64,000 nucleotides of DNA from Ulva prolifera (Eukaryota; Chlorophyta; Ulvophyceae; Ulvales; Ulvaceae), in NCBI GenBank assembly GCA_023078555.1, contig CM041201.1:5587172-5651171 (forward strand), given 5' to 3'. Below the pieces are notes generated by a model. It was not told the origin of the DNA, made no database searches, and was given only the letters and a program-made list of their open reading frames with translations. The position numbers and the translations under genes are program-made. Below are positions 10,936 through 24,104 of this stretch, in pieces; the first letter of the stretch is position 1, and the number at the start of each line of letters is the position of its first letter.

Positions 10936-13776
10936 ATGTTGGACATCAACATTTTTAGAGAAGGTGTGCTTGCGTGTGATCGTGTCTTGATTGATTGTTG
11001 GCGTTTCTTCGCCATTACGTGGACGTCAACCTGAACGGCCCTGCAGAGAGAGGTGGCGACCCTAAAGTGGTCAGAGAATCACAGAGACGAAGGTATGCGG
11101 ATGTAGATGCCGTGGACAAAGTGATCGAGCTTGACAAAGTATGGAGGGAAGGTGGGCTGCGAACACGCTTGTGTGTCGCGCGCCCGTTCTCCCGGAACGC
11201 ACATAGCATATGACAGCGCGAACTGCACCAAATTCATTCCACGGAGATCACTGCATATGTTGTGTGCCCAAACTGTGTTCATACGCGGTATCTCTCCTGA
11301 TCTCATGCGTAGGTGGCGATCAGCTCCGTTGGCCTACACTGCATCACACTTAGGCAATTGTACGTTTGCAGCCCTTTTCAAGATGGAGGGTGTAAAGAAG
11401 GAGATCAATGCACTGAGTAAGGCGATCGGCCAGAAGATGCGGGTGCGCGCTGCTTTCTCACATGATCACCCATTCCATCACAGCTGGACCATCATATCCC
11501 ACAGTTGGGAAAGCTCTTCACAGTGACCTCGATGCCACAAGGTCAGTACGTCAGGTTATTTGTCTGCTCAGTCTTTCTGAGGGTCCTGTGTTCGACATTG
11601 CTCGAGCGCGTGCACAGCGTTGGGTGATTCACTGTCGCAGGTGCATGGATGCCAGCCTTTTTCAGTCAAATTTGAAAAGTACTGCAGTAGTCTGCAGTGG
11701 GGGCCCTGAATGGTCTTACGCATTCCTGCTCAAGTGTCCTGTGCGGTGTCAGTCATGTAGTAGCAGAGGTTACGGTTGCTCGACATTGACATGCTTTTAG
11801 CTGTCCTCATATCGTGCAGATGGGCTCCTTTCGCTTTGCAGGCAAACGAGGATGCATCTGAGCTCAAGCAACAGTCGGTGGCATTGAAGGAGAAACTTGC
11901 CTCGACTGAGGCAGACGTCAAGCTTGCGGCCGAAGAACGTGATCGTGCCATTGCACCGATCGGAAATCTTGTGCACGACTCTGTGCCGATCGACGACGAC
12001 GAGGTAAGCCGTGCCAGTCACAAATGCATCAGACTTATAAGGTGCTTGCTGCATCAAAGCTCTGCCAGTGGGTATGGCATTCACGGGCATGCGCATGAGC
12101 ATGTGACACTGTCAACCTCCCCTAACACGCGGCAATTAACACTTCTGCACAGTTCCGTAGAACCGTATGGAATTATAGAGAATCATGCACATATACGTCC
12201 ACTCTGACCACAAACTGCTCTACAAAGTGCTGGAGTCCTGTTGCTATCATGGTTCGCTTGGCTGTGTGTAGGACCACAATACCGTGGTCAAGGAGAGTGG
12301 CAAAGCAGAGAAGGGCCCTCATCACAAGTACAACCACGTGGATTTGGTGCAGCTGCTTGGAATTGCAGATCTTGATGCTGGCACAAAGGTTGCAGGAGCC
12401 CGTGGCTTCTTTTTGAAGGGAGCTGGTGTGCTCCTGAATCAAGCTCTCATCAATTGCGGCCTCCAGTTTGCTGTCAAGCGGGGATATGAGCCTCTGCAGA
12501 CACCTTTCTTCATGCGCAAGTCCATCATGGCTGAGTGTGCCCAGCTCTCCCAATTCGACGAAGAGCTCTACCATGTGCGATACGCTTTTGAACTGTCACT
12601 TCACCTGGTGCCCTTACCTTCACACTCGATCTTCCGCCGGCTCGCTGCATTCGCTGGATCTAATTCGTCTGTCAAGGATCTTTGCAAGGGTGATGCCATG
12701 CATTGAGACTAATGGATGTCTAATGCGTCCGTGTACGTTTCTTGTGTGTGTGTTGCTTCTGATGCTATTCCCAAGATAAAGGATTTGGGGTAAATAAGAT
12801 TCTGATCAGAACGGCTGTGCCTCGATGATGCATCTTTGTTACTGTGATACGCTGGCGGTATGCTTGATAATTGCCAAATGAAGATATCTTGACACCAGCA
12901 GGCATGTGTAGGTTTCTGGGGAAGGTGAGGACAAGTATCTCATTGCTACCAGTGAGCAGCCATTGTGCGCCATGCTTCGGGGATGTTGGCTTGAGCCAGA
13001 TCAGCTTCCGCAGCGGTACGTGGGCTACTCGACATGTTTTAGGAAGGAGGCAGGAGCGCATGGCCGGGATACCCTAGGCATTTTCCGGGTGCACCAATTT
13101 GAGAAAGTGGAGCAGTTTGTGGTGTGCTCGCCCGATGACGGCCAGAGCTGGGAACTGATGGAGGAGATGCTTGCAAATGCTGAGACATTCTATCAGGTGT
13201 GACCCAGGTCAAAACTGTACACATGCGGTATGGCTTCGTCACTACAAAATTGCGCTGTCACAGCGCTGAGGTTTCAATCAGGATGTCAACGTGTGCGGCA
13301 CATATGAGTGCTTTGAACAGCAGAAGTTTGTGCTGCAGGCGCTAGGAATCCCATACCGAGTGGTGAATATTGTATCTGGTGCTTTGAATGATGCTGCTGC
13401 GAAGAAGTATGATCTGGAAGCTTTCTTTCCGGGCGCAAGCCCACCCGCATTCCGCGAGCTTGTTTCTTGCTCAAATTGCACCGACTTCCAGTCTAGAAAC
13501 TTGGAAGTTCGTGTGCGTATGCCCAAGATAGCTGGCCAACCGGAGCGCAAGGCTTATGCGCACCTGCTGAATTCAACACTCTCTGCAACTGAGCGCACAA
13601 TGTGCTGTGTATTGGAGAACTACCAGACAGAAGATGGTGTCAGGGTTCCGGATGTGCTGCAGCCATTCATGATGGGGATGGACTTTATCCCGTTCAAGTT
13701 TCAGTATGACGCCAAGGGCAAGGTAGTGCCTCGCAAGCAACAGCCCGCAGGATCTGTAGACATGAGCATGTCGTAG
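10936..13776 (+). CDS. Seryl-tRNA synthetase (cytosolic)
   Basis: This class II synthetase charges tRNA-Ser. Proposed exons: 10936-10963, 11053-11151, 11313-11327 (a 15-nt microexon, tentative), 11372-11442, 11842-12003, 12272-12574, 12912-13196, 13339-13776. They give 466 aa, against about 450 in plants. The N-terminus [16 protein letters not shown] and the following [17 protein letters not shown] are the start of the tRNA-binding coiled coil, with the second helix in [20 protein letters not shown] ends the arm. The catalytic core shows motif 1 ([13 protein letters not shown]), motif 2 ([27 protein letters not shown]) and motif 3 ([19 protein letters not shown]), with [11 protein letters not shown] between. 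No organelle transit peptide is visible. TGTAA lies at 13782, six nt past the stop. Confidence 0.93.
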
Positions 13777-13968
13777 AATCGTGTAACATCAAGACCAGTT
13801 TCGTGGTCCGACATTTGAACAACCAACTATAACGGAGTACATGAGCATCCTACAAAACTTTTGGCTTCTGCATTCCCCGTGATCTGTCTGAGTATTATTA
13901 CTCCGCCCTCATGCAAGCAGAACCCACAGGCATAAGCCGTCAAGCAACAAGCATATCACTGTTACACC
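13777..13968. terminator. Convergent 3' ends of SerRS and SF3B1 with TGTAA signals
   Basis: TGTAA occurs at 13782-13786 on the plus strand, just after the SerRS stop, and at 13966-13962 on the minus strand, just after the SF3B1 stop. TGTAA is the known poly(A) signal of many green algae. The 192-bp spacer holds nothing else recognisable. Confidence 0.5.
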
Positions 13969-16900
13969 CTACACGAAGACATCCAGTTCTTCTCGGGAGA
14001 ATTTACTGTTGACATAGACACTCTCTGAATCTTGATCTTCAGGAATTGCCGGGTAGCATGCCGTCATTGCATCCTGAGACCCTATGTATAGATTGTTATA
14101 AAGCTTCCAGTACACTGTACGGACTTTGCGCGCTGGATGAAAAAGACCCTGTATGACATATGCCATCACAACTGGCGGTCCCAATGACAATCGTGCACCA
14201 TCGATGGCCCCCGCTACAGCCTGCATGAGGTGTGGAGACTCCTCAAAGATGTTAGGCCATACATAGTTGAGCAGGTGCATGATAATGTCCTCGCATCCCA
14301 GACCGACGACGCCAAGGGACACATGCATGATGACACTGGTAGCTGTCTGCCGGTGCACCAGGTCTCGGTCCATCATCGCATCCTCTAGGAGTGGGGCCAC
14401 TGCATAAATGTAGTCTCGGCCCATCTCTCCAATATATTCAAACATAAAAGACAGGGCCTTCAAGACCCCATTCTGCACATTCAACTCTGGGACCCTGTAC
14501 TCATTCATAAGCCCAGGCAGGACTGTGAATGGGTGACATGTCTCAGCAACGATTGCGATTGCAACCGCAGTGCACACACGATTTTGACGTTCCTGTACCT
14601 TAAGGTTGTCAAGAAGTGTTGCAAGCACCTCGCTTGGGCCGATGGCCTTAGCGATGTAGCCAAATGTGTTGTTTGCTGCACGCCGAATCGCTTTCTTGTG
14701 CGCATTGAGCATGTCAAGCAGGTCAAAGCATACACGCATCCACTCGCGTGCAGGAACATGCTCAGCACCGCGGTCAGCAATGCGGCCAACAAGATCAATG
14801 CAATTCTCCTGTACCTTCTCGTGCCTGTTCCGCAGGATCGGCGTGAGCCGTGGCAGCAGGTCCTTGATTGGAGGCTGCATCTGTTCCATGCCGACCACAT
14901 TCACAATTGATTTGATGGCGCCAAGAATGGAGCCCAGTACCTCTGGATATTCTTCCCCAATGTTTTCATACAGCACAATTCCCAGATGGGTCAGCAGCTT
15001 CTCGTCTCCGCACTGCTTCATAACAACCGCGATCCGAGAAATGAGGTCTGCCGCCTGCTGCCGAGTGCGCGGTAGCTTGTGGTTGAGTCGCCACTTGATC
15101 GTGCCATTTATCTGAGGGAGGTAGGGCTTGGCGCGCTTGCCCAGCGCATTCACGACAGTACCGAAACCGTTCAGCAGCACAGCAACGCTCTCATCCTGCA
15201 GGTGAGCTGTGACGTGTTGATGTCCATTTAAAACTGTTGAAGATGCAATAGGTATGCAAACCACTTGCGGAGCATGGGGCGCTTGTCACCCAGCATAAGA
15301 AAATACATAATACCGGGCCAGTTCAATCCATTGCAAACTCAACATACAGCCATGAATGCATGCACTTTTCAGCGGTCAGCGAACCTGCATTTGCTCCTGG
15401 TAGGCATAAAGCACTCCATCAATTAGGAGCTCCTCCAGGCGCGCATCGACATCAGCTGCACCAAGGGCACCAACGACTTTGTCAACAGTCTCCATTACCA
15501 TGCGCCGGTATGGCTCGGACTCATCCTTGAGGTCATCGACGATGCGGCCCACGATCTCTGCAGCGCCTACCTTGTCCGCAATTGAAACAGTGGTCTCTAC
15601 CAGTGCACGGTAATTCCGCCGGTCCATAGCCATCTTTCTGTTCCAGAAGTTACTGAAGAAAGGGTTGATGACTTCGGCTCGGACATACGCGGCATCGACA
15701 CCATCACATGAAACAGTCTGCTGAATGACTTTCAGAACTATCTTCTTCATCTCCTCATCTGAAGTTTGGAACTCACGCACCAAAACCAGCATGAGCTCCT
15801 CCGTGAAGAACCGCGCAGGCTCGTTGTCCATCAGTGGGATAATGTGGCCGACTGCTTTGAGGTATGCTGCAAGGACCTGCAGAACACATTGGCGACGCAT
15901 CTACAGCAGTTTTCACAGCGTGAATGCCACACGACCACAGTGAGTCATGCAATCATGCTTGTTGTTATCGGTGTGTCATCTCTAACATGCCGCAATGAAC
16001 CTGATAGTTGACCAGAGCTGAAAGGACTAGCATAGCAGAGCAACACCTTTGTCACCCGGCCCTTCAGCTGTGCACAATTGATGACAAGTAGAAGGGATCT
16101 CACCTTGCCCTTTAATAGTTTGATATCTTTCCAGAGCTGTGTGAGGACAGCATCAAATGACTCGATTCCATACGGCGCGGCCGCCTCAGCAAGAGCTGCC
16201 AGCGCTAGGGCTGTGATAGTTTTCACCTTCTGATTCTCGTCCAGAAGTCCATTCATTATGGCATGAACAAGGTCTGTGAGATGAGGCAGCACTGCACAGC
16301 CCATCAGGATTGCAATCTGCTGAACAGATTTGATGCCTGTGTGCCTGGCTTGCCAAGATTTCTTAGAAGCGCACACAGCTTTAATGAATTTGATAACCAT
16401 AGGGATACCCATCGCCTGCATAGCAATCAGTGAAATAGGATGAACAAGTTCAACCACTGGCGGCAGCATGCATGTGCCTGGCAATTTGACACGACGTCAT
16501 TCATGTTTCTGTGATTTGGTGCCCAGACACTGCAAATCCAAGGAACCACTTGATGTAGCACAGATGATGTAGACGGACAAGCACACCTGTGCCATGACGC
16601 TAAGTGTGCGTGCAGTGCAGTTACGCACATACTCATCCACATGATCAATGTCTGGACGAATGGATGCAAACATGGTCGGCAAGCCAGCAGCCTTGCAAAG
16701 GTTGCTAATGACCTCACGGCCTTCTACACGGCCATAGTAATCTTCATCAATCAGCAATGGTTGAGTGACTGCCAGGATCTTGTGCACCCAAGGCCTGACC
16801 AGTTCATCCAGCTTGAACAGCACACGATCCATCACCTTCACCAGCAGGTGTCGCTCCTGGTCCTCCAATGCTGGTGACATCATCAGTGGTAGAACCTTTT

Positions 16901-18484
16901 CGAAAATGGCCTTAGGGCCAAAGTCTCGAGCCTTGTCAGTGAGGTGCCGCAGAGCTGACTTCCTTTGTGCTGGCGTCCCATTTTTAATCTTCAGCAGGAG
17001 CTTCAGAACCTTCTGCTCCTTCTGCTCTTCGACTGACAAGCTAGCTGCCTCTACATCTTGCAACAGGCTGCCAAAGTGCTCCATGTCCTCCTCTCGCAGG
17101 TCTGGCAGGCCCTCAACTGATTGTGTGACGCCATACCCTTCAATGCCCTGAGGATTATCCGCAGGCATAACATAACCGGGCGTCATACCAGGAGTTGACA
17201 ACTCGTCAGGGGCACCAACAAGCTTTCGTGCAGGTGTTCGAATGGGCTGATACCCATTTGGCGGGGGGAGTACTTTATATCCCTCTGTTTCACCGGGCAT
17301 AATCGAGTCAAGTTCAGCATCAGAGAGGTACTTATTCCGAACGCTCATCTCTCGAGAGGCCTTGTAATCCTTGAACTGTTCAGGGGTCATCTGGCTGGGG
17401 GTGAGGCCTGTTGGAGTTGCCAAGGGCGTGGCCGCGAAGTTGTACACCGGTGTGGGCCCGACCCCTCCTCCAGGAGTTGCTCCAAAGGGAGTTGCACCAG
17501 CGGCTGGAGTCCCCATACTGGCTGCCATACCTGCTGGAGTTTCGTCCCACCTGTACGTATGACTGAGACATTAATCTAGGATAGATGAAAGCTACGGACA
17601 AAGCTGCGCGAAATGGAGGCAATCTACATGTATAAAGCCTAGTCACAGCACTCACTAATGAGTCGCATTCTGTTGACAGGCATGCCATAACGAACGTGAA
17701 ACACATACCTGGACCGTTTTGACCGGGCTGGCGTTGCATCTACACCAGGTACTGCTGCCAATGGCGTTGCGTCCCATCGATTACGCTTAGGGGTGGCAGA
17801 TGTCGCTGACGGGCGCACTGGAGTGGGTGTAGCATCCCAACGATTAGCCGCTGGTGTTGCTGCGCCTGACATGTAGGCTGGTGTTTGATCAGCTGCTTGT
17901 TCTTGAGCTGCAGCATTCCAGCGGTTGTGGGCAGGCGTGGCATCACCCAGTCCCCCGTACGCTGGAGTTGCATCTCCCGGCGCTGGATATGCCGGAGTTT
18001 CAGAAACATGTGGCTTCGTCGCCGGCGCTTCTCCCCAGCGATTTCGGCGCTGTCTAGCCTTTTCAGGTTCTGACGCAGCTGGAGCTACCTCCTTTCCCTC
18101 CTCAGCAGCATCTCGCTGCTTCATCTGTATATTGCGATACGTATTATCAGCCTCCCTACTGAGCTGCGCTCTGCGGAGTGTGTCAGCGTATGTGGACACA
18201 GCTGCGTCGGGTGTCTGATCTCCCATTGCATACGGATCGGCGCGGGCAGGAGTCATGCCGCGCAGAAGCCTTCTCCTCTGATAATCTGTTTCCCTGTCAA
18301 TGATTTTCCCCGCCCTGCCCATCGTATCAGCAGGGGCGCCCTCGGGATCAGGCAAGGTCTCCCGAGCCCGGGCTTGTGCCTGCATATTTGCCCTAACCTC
18401 CCTTTCAACATCGTCCATACCCTCGTCATCGACTGTGCCGTTGTAGGCCGGCGTCTCGGCGAGACCGTGCATCGGCGTCGCCAT
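13969..18484 (-). CDS. SF3B1: Splicing factor 3B subunit 1
   Basis: SF3B1 is the HEAT-repeat scaffold of the U2 snRNP SF3b complex; it clamps the branch-point helix and contacts PHF5A and U2AF. Five exons: 18484-17709, 17550-16587, 16415-16104, 15876-15385, 15195-13969. Together they give 1256 aa with phases closing exactly, close to the usual 1300. The first 400 residues are low-complexity with repeated RWDATP-type motifs, the Trp-containing ligands for U2AF-homology-motif proteins, and TP-rich phosphorylation sites. The rest is HEAT repeats with near-invariant runs such as [19 protein letters not shown] and [15 protein letters not shown] [16 protein letters not shown]. The lysine in DENQKVKTI is at the position of human K700. 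The C-terminal tail is divergent and ends LDVFV. Donors are GTATGT, GTGTGC, GTGAGA and GTTCGC. Confidence 0.96.
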
Positions 18485-18699
18485 GATCCTGGCTGCACCG
18501 ACGCTACCTCAAGGAACGAAAGTGATCGCCACGACCGCAACACAATTGTGTGGCCTGTTCATCGCATTGACAGCGACCGAAAAGATACAGTGTCCCGAGG
18601 TTGGCAACGGCCACCCGAGTAGAGCGCAGCCGCGCTCATGAACGCGGCTCCGCCTGACGGGAGTGTGACGCTCCCGCGGAGCCCAACAAAAGCATCCAC

Positions 18700-18730
<31 letters not shown>

Positions 18731-19080
18731 GCAGCACAGAAGCTCACGTCACACAGACCGACTGCTAGGCGCATGCACACAAAGTTCGTTGTTCACCCAT
18801 TTTTTTTGCATCCGCGTTATGCTGGCATTATTGGAAAATCCGCGCTCTGTCGCTTGCTGATAAAACACTCTGAACACGATGTGAGTAAGAATGCGGCGAA
18901 CTGAAATCTCCAATTGACTGGGCGCCTGGGCCAGCCTGGCAAGCCCATCCTAGTTCCACGAGTCATTCTCACCTCCCTATAACATCAAATTCAGCTCTGC
19001 TTTCGCAGTCAACACTCGACCCAATTCTGCTTTAGAAGCTCGCGTTTGATTGATTTTGGGTTGCACACTGCACCTTGGGG
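18485..19080. promoter_or_regulatory. Divergent upstream region of SF3B1 and Dr1 with a 29-C tract
   Basis: The two genes are transcribed outward from this 596-bp interval. It contains an uninterrupted run of 29 C at 18702-18730, which is potentially i-motif/G-quadruplex forming and also prone to assembly or polymerase slippage error. No exon is recognised. Confidence 0.5.
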
Positions 19081-20006
19081 ATGGACGAGGATATTGCATT
19101 GCCCCGAGGTGAGGCGCGAAATCTTCTGGCCCAACCTGAACATAGAAACCTGGACCAGCGTGCCAGATGAATCATGTCGTGTGTGTTTCTATACCTAGAG
19201 AATGGGTGTTTTCTGCATCTTGTGAACACATGCAAATCACCTGCAGCAACGTTAAGCAAATTGATCAAAGACTGCATATCCGGACAAGACCTTCGCATAT
19301 CGGCTGAGACAACTGATATCGTGGTAGATTGCTGCGGAGGTATGAGGCCGTGCATGTGTAAAGTCCCCCTGCCTGGTTTTGTGAGCCTCCAAAGCTTCGC
19401 TTTTTGTAGAGTTCGTTCGAATGCTATATACACAGGCCAATGAGATCTGCACACACGAGGAGAAGAATACGATCATTGCTGATCATGTCATAAAAGCACT
19501 GGAACAGCTAGAACTTCAGGAGTGGATTGAACCTGTTGAGCAGGCTCTTGCAGAGTTCAAAGATGCGAGTAAAGGTAACTTCCACAGCAACATACATGCT
19601 GTAGCTGCGTGAAAGAAGAGGATCATCAGCAACATGTAGAAGATGGTATGGCGGCTGTTTGCCATGATCACCTACGTGACGCAAGATTGACTGACACGGA
19701 ACCTGCCATGCAGCCAGTAAAAACAACAAGCCATCTATGTCTACCCAGGAGATGGTGTGTTTGCGTCATGTGCATTCTTTCAGTAGACATGCAGCAAACA
19801 CCCTTAGATTACATTTTATGGCACAGGATGAGCTGCTGCAGGTGGATCTACAAGATAAACTTTTCGCAGATGCCCGTGCACGCAATGCTTCGATGCACTT
19901 GCTTGCGTCTGCTGATCTGGGCCAGTCAGCGGATCTCCCTCCATCAAGTGCAGCCCCAGCAATGGATCCACCTGCATCTCAGGGCGTTGCTCAAGATGAC
20001 TCCTGA
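19081..20006 (+). CDS. Negative cofactor 2 beta (Dr1), TBP-associated repressor
   Basis: NC2beta pairs with NC2alpha through a histone fold, sits on TBP at the promoter and blocks TFIIA/TFIIB entry. Exons: 19081-19108, 19247-19339, 19410-19574, 19714-19754, 19827-20006 (168 aa; phases close). MDEDIALPRATLSKLIKD is the canonical NC2beta start, followed by ETTDIVVDCCGEFVRMLYTQA and HEEKNTIIADHVIKALEQL, which span the three histone-fold helices. The C-terminal exon contains DKLFADARARN, resembling the plant tail motif. A Ser/Pro-rich extension ends the protein. It lies 240 bp upstream of a PRCC-like gene on the same strand. Confidence 0.92.
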
Positions 20007-20246
20007 TGTATCAGGACTTTCCCGAACTTGTTTAGGCAAGATGCTGATTTGCCATCTGTGCGTCCTGAGTTGACGTGTGATTACAACGGATTGCAATGAA
20101 CCAGGCGGTGGTGAGAGGTGTCATCTGTAATCTGCAAGTTCCAATGGACCAGGGTGGACAAGAACTGCCCGTGCTCACATCTGAGTCCTTCCACAGACCT
20201 ACTGATTTCATTCCCGGTATACATTGCATCGTGAGAAGTCTGTCAC

Positions 20247-21324
20247 ATGAGCGCCATGTCCGCGCTGGGCCTGGCAGGCTACTCGTCTTCCGACGCAGAA
20301 GAACAGGATACCGGACTTGGGCTCGGTACTGATATGACCAATGCGTCCCTCGCGAATGCTTCAATCCAGATGCCTGCTGCAGCCGAACACATTCGCGCGA
20401 CAGCTTCAGAGCCCATTGCAAGTGACACATTTGGTCGATTTGGTAGATATAAAAAACGAGTCAAGGTCACACGACGTGGACTTCCTCTATTTTCGGATCC
20501 CGTTGACGCAGGCGACCGTTCAGACAGCGGTGACGAGGTGTGGGGCGTGTGCCGCGCATTGGGCATTCGCCATCAAAACAGCATCATGCTCCATGCACTG
20601 AATTATGTTGGGGATTTCAGGCTCAGCTCTGTCGTAAGCGCACCAGAGCTGTTGGGACCGAGGGGCTCTCGTTTTTACCTGCGCCAATACGCGCACTGCC
20701 CATACACGAACAGGAGCAAGCACCAGAGCAAGTGGTATCGCCATCTGCAGACCTGGCTCCCGCAGAAACGTCAGAAATGTACCGGGTTGGTGTGACGTCA
20801 GCTGGGTTGCCTTCTGTATCAATGAATACCGCGTGTGCTCCTCCCCCCCCCCCACACACCGACGGTCCTCCTATTCTGCGACAAAGCAACGGGCTATGAC
20901 CTCTCCACCAAGGGATGCTTCAGCACAATCTAGTTGTGCATTTGCATGTGTTCATTGTGCATAACGCGATGGTTGGCCTAGCAAGCTATATTTCTGCAGG
21001 TCTACGACTCCTGAAGCCTTGCTGGCAAAATCCATAAAATTCGGTCAACATGTGGAACTCAAGGATATTAGGGCTGATGAAATTCAACGAGCTGCGCCAC
21101 ATGAAAAGAGTGAAATTGATGCACTCAGGACAGCAATGGGCTCAGAACACGCAAAGAAAGTGCAAGAATCCGCAGGCCATCACATGCCATCGAAGCGGCA
21201 GAAGCAAAGGCATCAGCTCAATTCTCTGTTCCACAGGTCACAAATGACAGAGTTGCATGATATGGAGCGCAAACTAACACATACAAGGTCCAAAGCCCAG
21301 ACCGCAGCCAAATATGGATGGTGA
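20247..21324 (+). CDS. PRCC-like nuclear protein
   Basis: PRCC family proteins are nuclear and associated with splicing and, in animals, a mitotic checkpoint. The N-terminus LGLAGYSSSDAEEQ matches the family's (L)xxYxSSDEEx start. The C-terminus PSKRQKQRHQLNSLFHRS followed by TRSKAQTAAKYGW is the diagnostic KRKHQ...TQAKYGW block. Proposed exons: 20247-20537, 20621-20805, 21000-21324 (266 aa). The first junction (GACGAG/GTGTGG to TTTCAG/GCTCAG) is good; the second donor (GG/GTTGCC) is chosen by phase and is weak. The central part is low-complexity, with FLPAPIRALP resembling the LLPxPK motif. A run of 11 C is at 20843-20853. Confidence 0.78.
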
Positions 21325-23060
21325 CAGTAACCAAATGAGCCTTTGTGCCTTGATGCATTCCATCATCGTGTGTAGTACTATGGTTGCCAATGAATCCTTC
21401 AAAACAATATATCATTGCTCTCGTTGTAATGCTCAGTGTCGATGCCAGCATCATTCATGTATGGAAGGTTCACCCTCGCACAGGAGTGCCTCGCTCAGAA
21501 GAAGAGTCAGCAGCATTTGTTATACGGAAAAAGCAGGCGCATTGCAATGTTGACAACTCCAATCTGTGGGGTCCAAAAACACAACTGAATGCCTTCTCGA
21601 ATGGCTTGAGATTATGAACAGGTAGCAATGAAGAAAAACGCCCATCGTGAATGAGTTCCGACATGCAGAGTATCATGAGAGCTGTGCACCTTGTCCAGGT
21701 TCGAATTCCCTCCTCGACACACTTCGTCTATGGACTAGCAAGTCACCTCATGCAATGTGTTGCACCGGGGACAAGCTTGTTCCAGCCGACCAGGATCCCC
21801 GTGAAGAAGGCGTGGTGCTGCGTTCCCATTGGCCGGTACCCCCGACCTTCGGGATACACCCAAGTTGCTCACCGGTGAAAGCCCGGTGAGCCACATGTTG
21901 TTGTGTGCCAGCTTGTGCACAATCATGCAACATGATTGACATGCAAGGTATCGCATAGCGCGCTGAATGTCTAGGACGCAAAGTCCCTGGTCTCTGAGCG
22001 GAGTACCTTGGAATGAACAACAGTGGAAGTTGGGCTTACGGCCAGGCATGAGGACCTGTGCGGCAAGAGTACAACAGGAATTTGGATGCGTGGACGCACG
22101 AGAGTGGAAGGTATGCTCAAATAGAAACGCCCCATCCGAAGCTGTGTCAACTGTGTCGGACCTAGCAAGCGCGTAGCAAAAATGCTGCTTGTGATGCGCC
22201 CAAGACTACTCCTGCTATGGCGGGCCTCGCCAAGATGTTGCGCACCCTATGCAATCATCTGATGGAATCCCCAAAAAGTGAGGGATCTCAACTACCTTGT
22301 GGTGACACGCTGAAATGCGTGAGTGTTTGACGGTGTTATGTGTGCAGTGCATGGTGCATGATGATGTCTGTGAGAGGCCGTGCATGCTGCAACCCCATGA
22401 GCGGACGTGGCGTACGCGTGGTGCGAACCAGAGATCGACACGCTGGACGCTGGATCTTCTCTTGAGATTGTGCGTGAATAATATGCAGCATCTTGACCTA
22501 GCCGCCACAGTGTGTAACTAAAGGGGCGCCGGGACTGATCTATCCGTGCATGTGTACGTTTTGAAGTGTACTTCCAAGTCTGACAGCGAGCAGGATCCGA
22601 CAGGTGCGGCTGTCCGATCTAGCGGATGTTTATAAGTTGTCGTACATGCGGCCTCATAAGCTGAGATCGCGTGTGTTCGCGTGCACGGCCTTTTGCAAGT
22701 TGGCTTTGTGAAATCAAGTCCATTGTGTGACTCTATGTATGTATGCGGCGCATGCGCCACATGTGAGTATCTTGTGATAGTCTAACGTGGTGATCGTCGT
22801 ATAACACAAGGATCTTACCATATATAAGTGTACCTGTGAAGATACATGTATATGAGTGTGCATCATGACTCAATGAAATATTCACATGCATTAATTGTGA
22901 CCAACAATTGTGACCACCGGCCTGCGCCAGCGTGAGATACTATCTCACAACACTGAATGTAATGCATGCGGCACATGCATAGACATAATGCCGTTGTGTG
23001 TACGAGATGACCAAAATTGTCTCCATGCTTGGTCGGTTCCACAACTAATGCGCAACGAGC
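21325..23060. other. Non-genic transition from gene island to repeats
   Basis: No protein-like frame is found. A stretch at about 22120-22210 (GCCCCATCCGA through TGTGTCGGACCTAGCAAGCGC to GCGCCCAAGACTAC) recurs at 58045-58130, so part of this interval is a dispersed repeat. A short hairpin (CTCACCGG/CCGGTGAG) lies at about 21870-21890. TCTCACAACA near 22946 matches other LTR-like ends. Confidence 0.45.
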
Positions 23061-23065
23061 GCTGC

Positions 23066-23345
23066 TGTTCAAATGCAAGCGCGAGTGGAAGCGTCATACC
23101 GTAAGTTTAGTTGGGCGAAATGTTAAGTATGTGTGCGGAGTACTTAGCACATGACGCCTGAGATCTGGGATCACACCTGCATGGTCAGTATCTCAGCCAG
23201 ATACCATTGAACCATGACCTTGTTCGACCTATACAGAGAGCTGGAGTGTGTCTTCTCATTCGCGGGCTGGTGACTGCCACGTGTCACCCCGTGCGTGCAT
23301 CCGCATGTGCACATGCTTTGGGCGCTACGAGGCACTTTCACAACA
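23066..23345 (+). mobile_element. 280-bp solo LTR, copy 1
   Basis: The element begins TGTTCAAATGCAAGCG and ends GCACTTTCACAACA, so it has TG...CA termini. It is flanked by the perfect 5-bp target duplication GCTGC (23061-23065 and 23346-23350). Full-length copies are also at 37651-37930 and, interrupted, at 24636-34749. Size, termini and 5-bp duplication indicate a solo LTR from LTR-LTR recombination; the internal region of the parent element is not in the window. The ORFs crossing it are incidental. Confidence 0.8.
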
Positions 23346-23827
23346 GCTGCTACGTTACGTGTAGTACGGTAGGGCCAACTGCGATGTGCCCGCCCCTCCC
23401 CGAGATTTGATATGGTGTCATTTTCTGTCACATTATGCATCAAGGTGGTGCTGCATGGAGACGCAGTCAAGGGAATAGCTGGCATGGTCGCGACGTTGCT
23501 CCCTTGGCGTACGCGAGCGCGATTCCGGACTGTGTATGCGATGCATGCATGGCCTTCATCGCATTGTGATGGCACGCCATAGTGCCATATTTCTGCGGCA
23601 TTCCGTGGCACAACCTTTAAGATTTGTATGTGAGACTAGTCACATTGGGACATTACGGTGGCGACGACTTGGGCATGTCAAGCTATGAAAAGCTGCATGG
23701 ATGTAGCAGATGTGCAATGTTGTGACACGGTCCGATGCTGGTATTGTGAGGTATGAATCGCCTTTAGGATGTATTTAGGAAGGCTGCTTAGGGAGGAATA
23801 CTTACCTCAAATAACCTCGAAGTCAGG

Positions 23828-24104
23828 TGTTGTGCAAGTGCCTCGTAGTGCCCAAGGCATGTGCACATGAGGATGCACGCACGGGGTGACACGTGGCAGT
23901 AACCAGCCCGCGAGTTGGAACACGAATTGCAGCGTGCTATATAGGTTGAGGTCACGGTCCAAGTATATGACTCAGATACTGACCATGCAGGTGTCATCCT
24001 AGATCTTCAACGTCATGTGCTACGTACCCCGCACACATACTTAACATGTCGCCCAACTCAACTTACGGTATGAAGTATCCACTCGCGCTTGCATTCTGAC
24101 AACA
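23828..24104 (-). mobile_element. 280-bp solo LTR family, older inverted copy 2
   Basis: Inverted and diverged relative to copy 1: it begins TGTTGTGCAAGTGCCTCG on the plus strand and ends near GCATTCTGACAACA. No target duplication is apparent (TCAGG before, GAGCT after), so it is older or rearranged. Confidence 0.65.
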
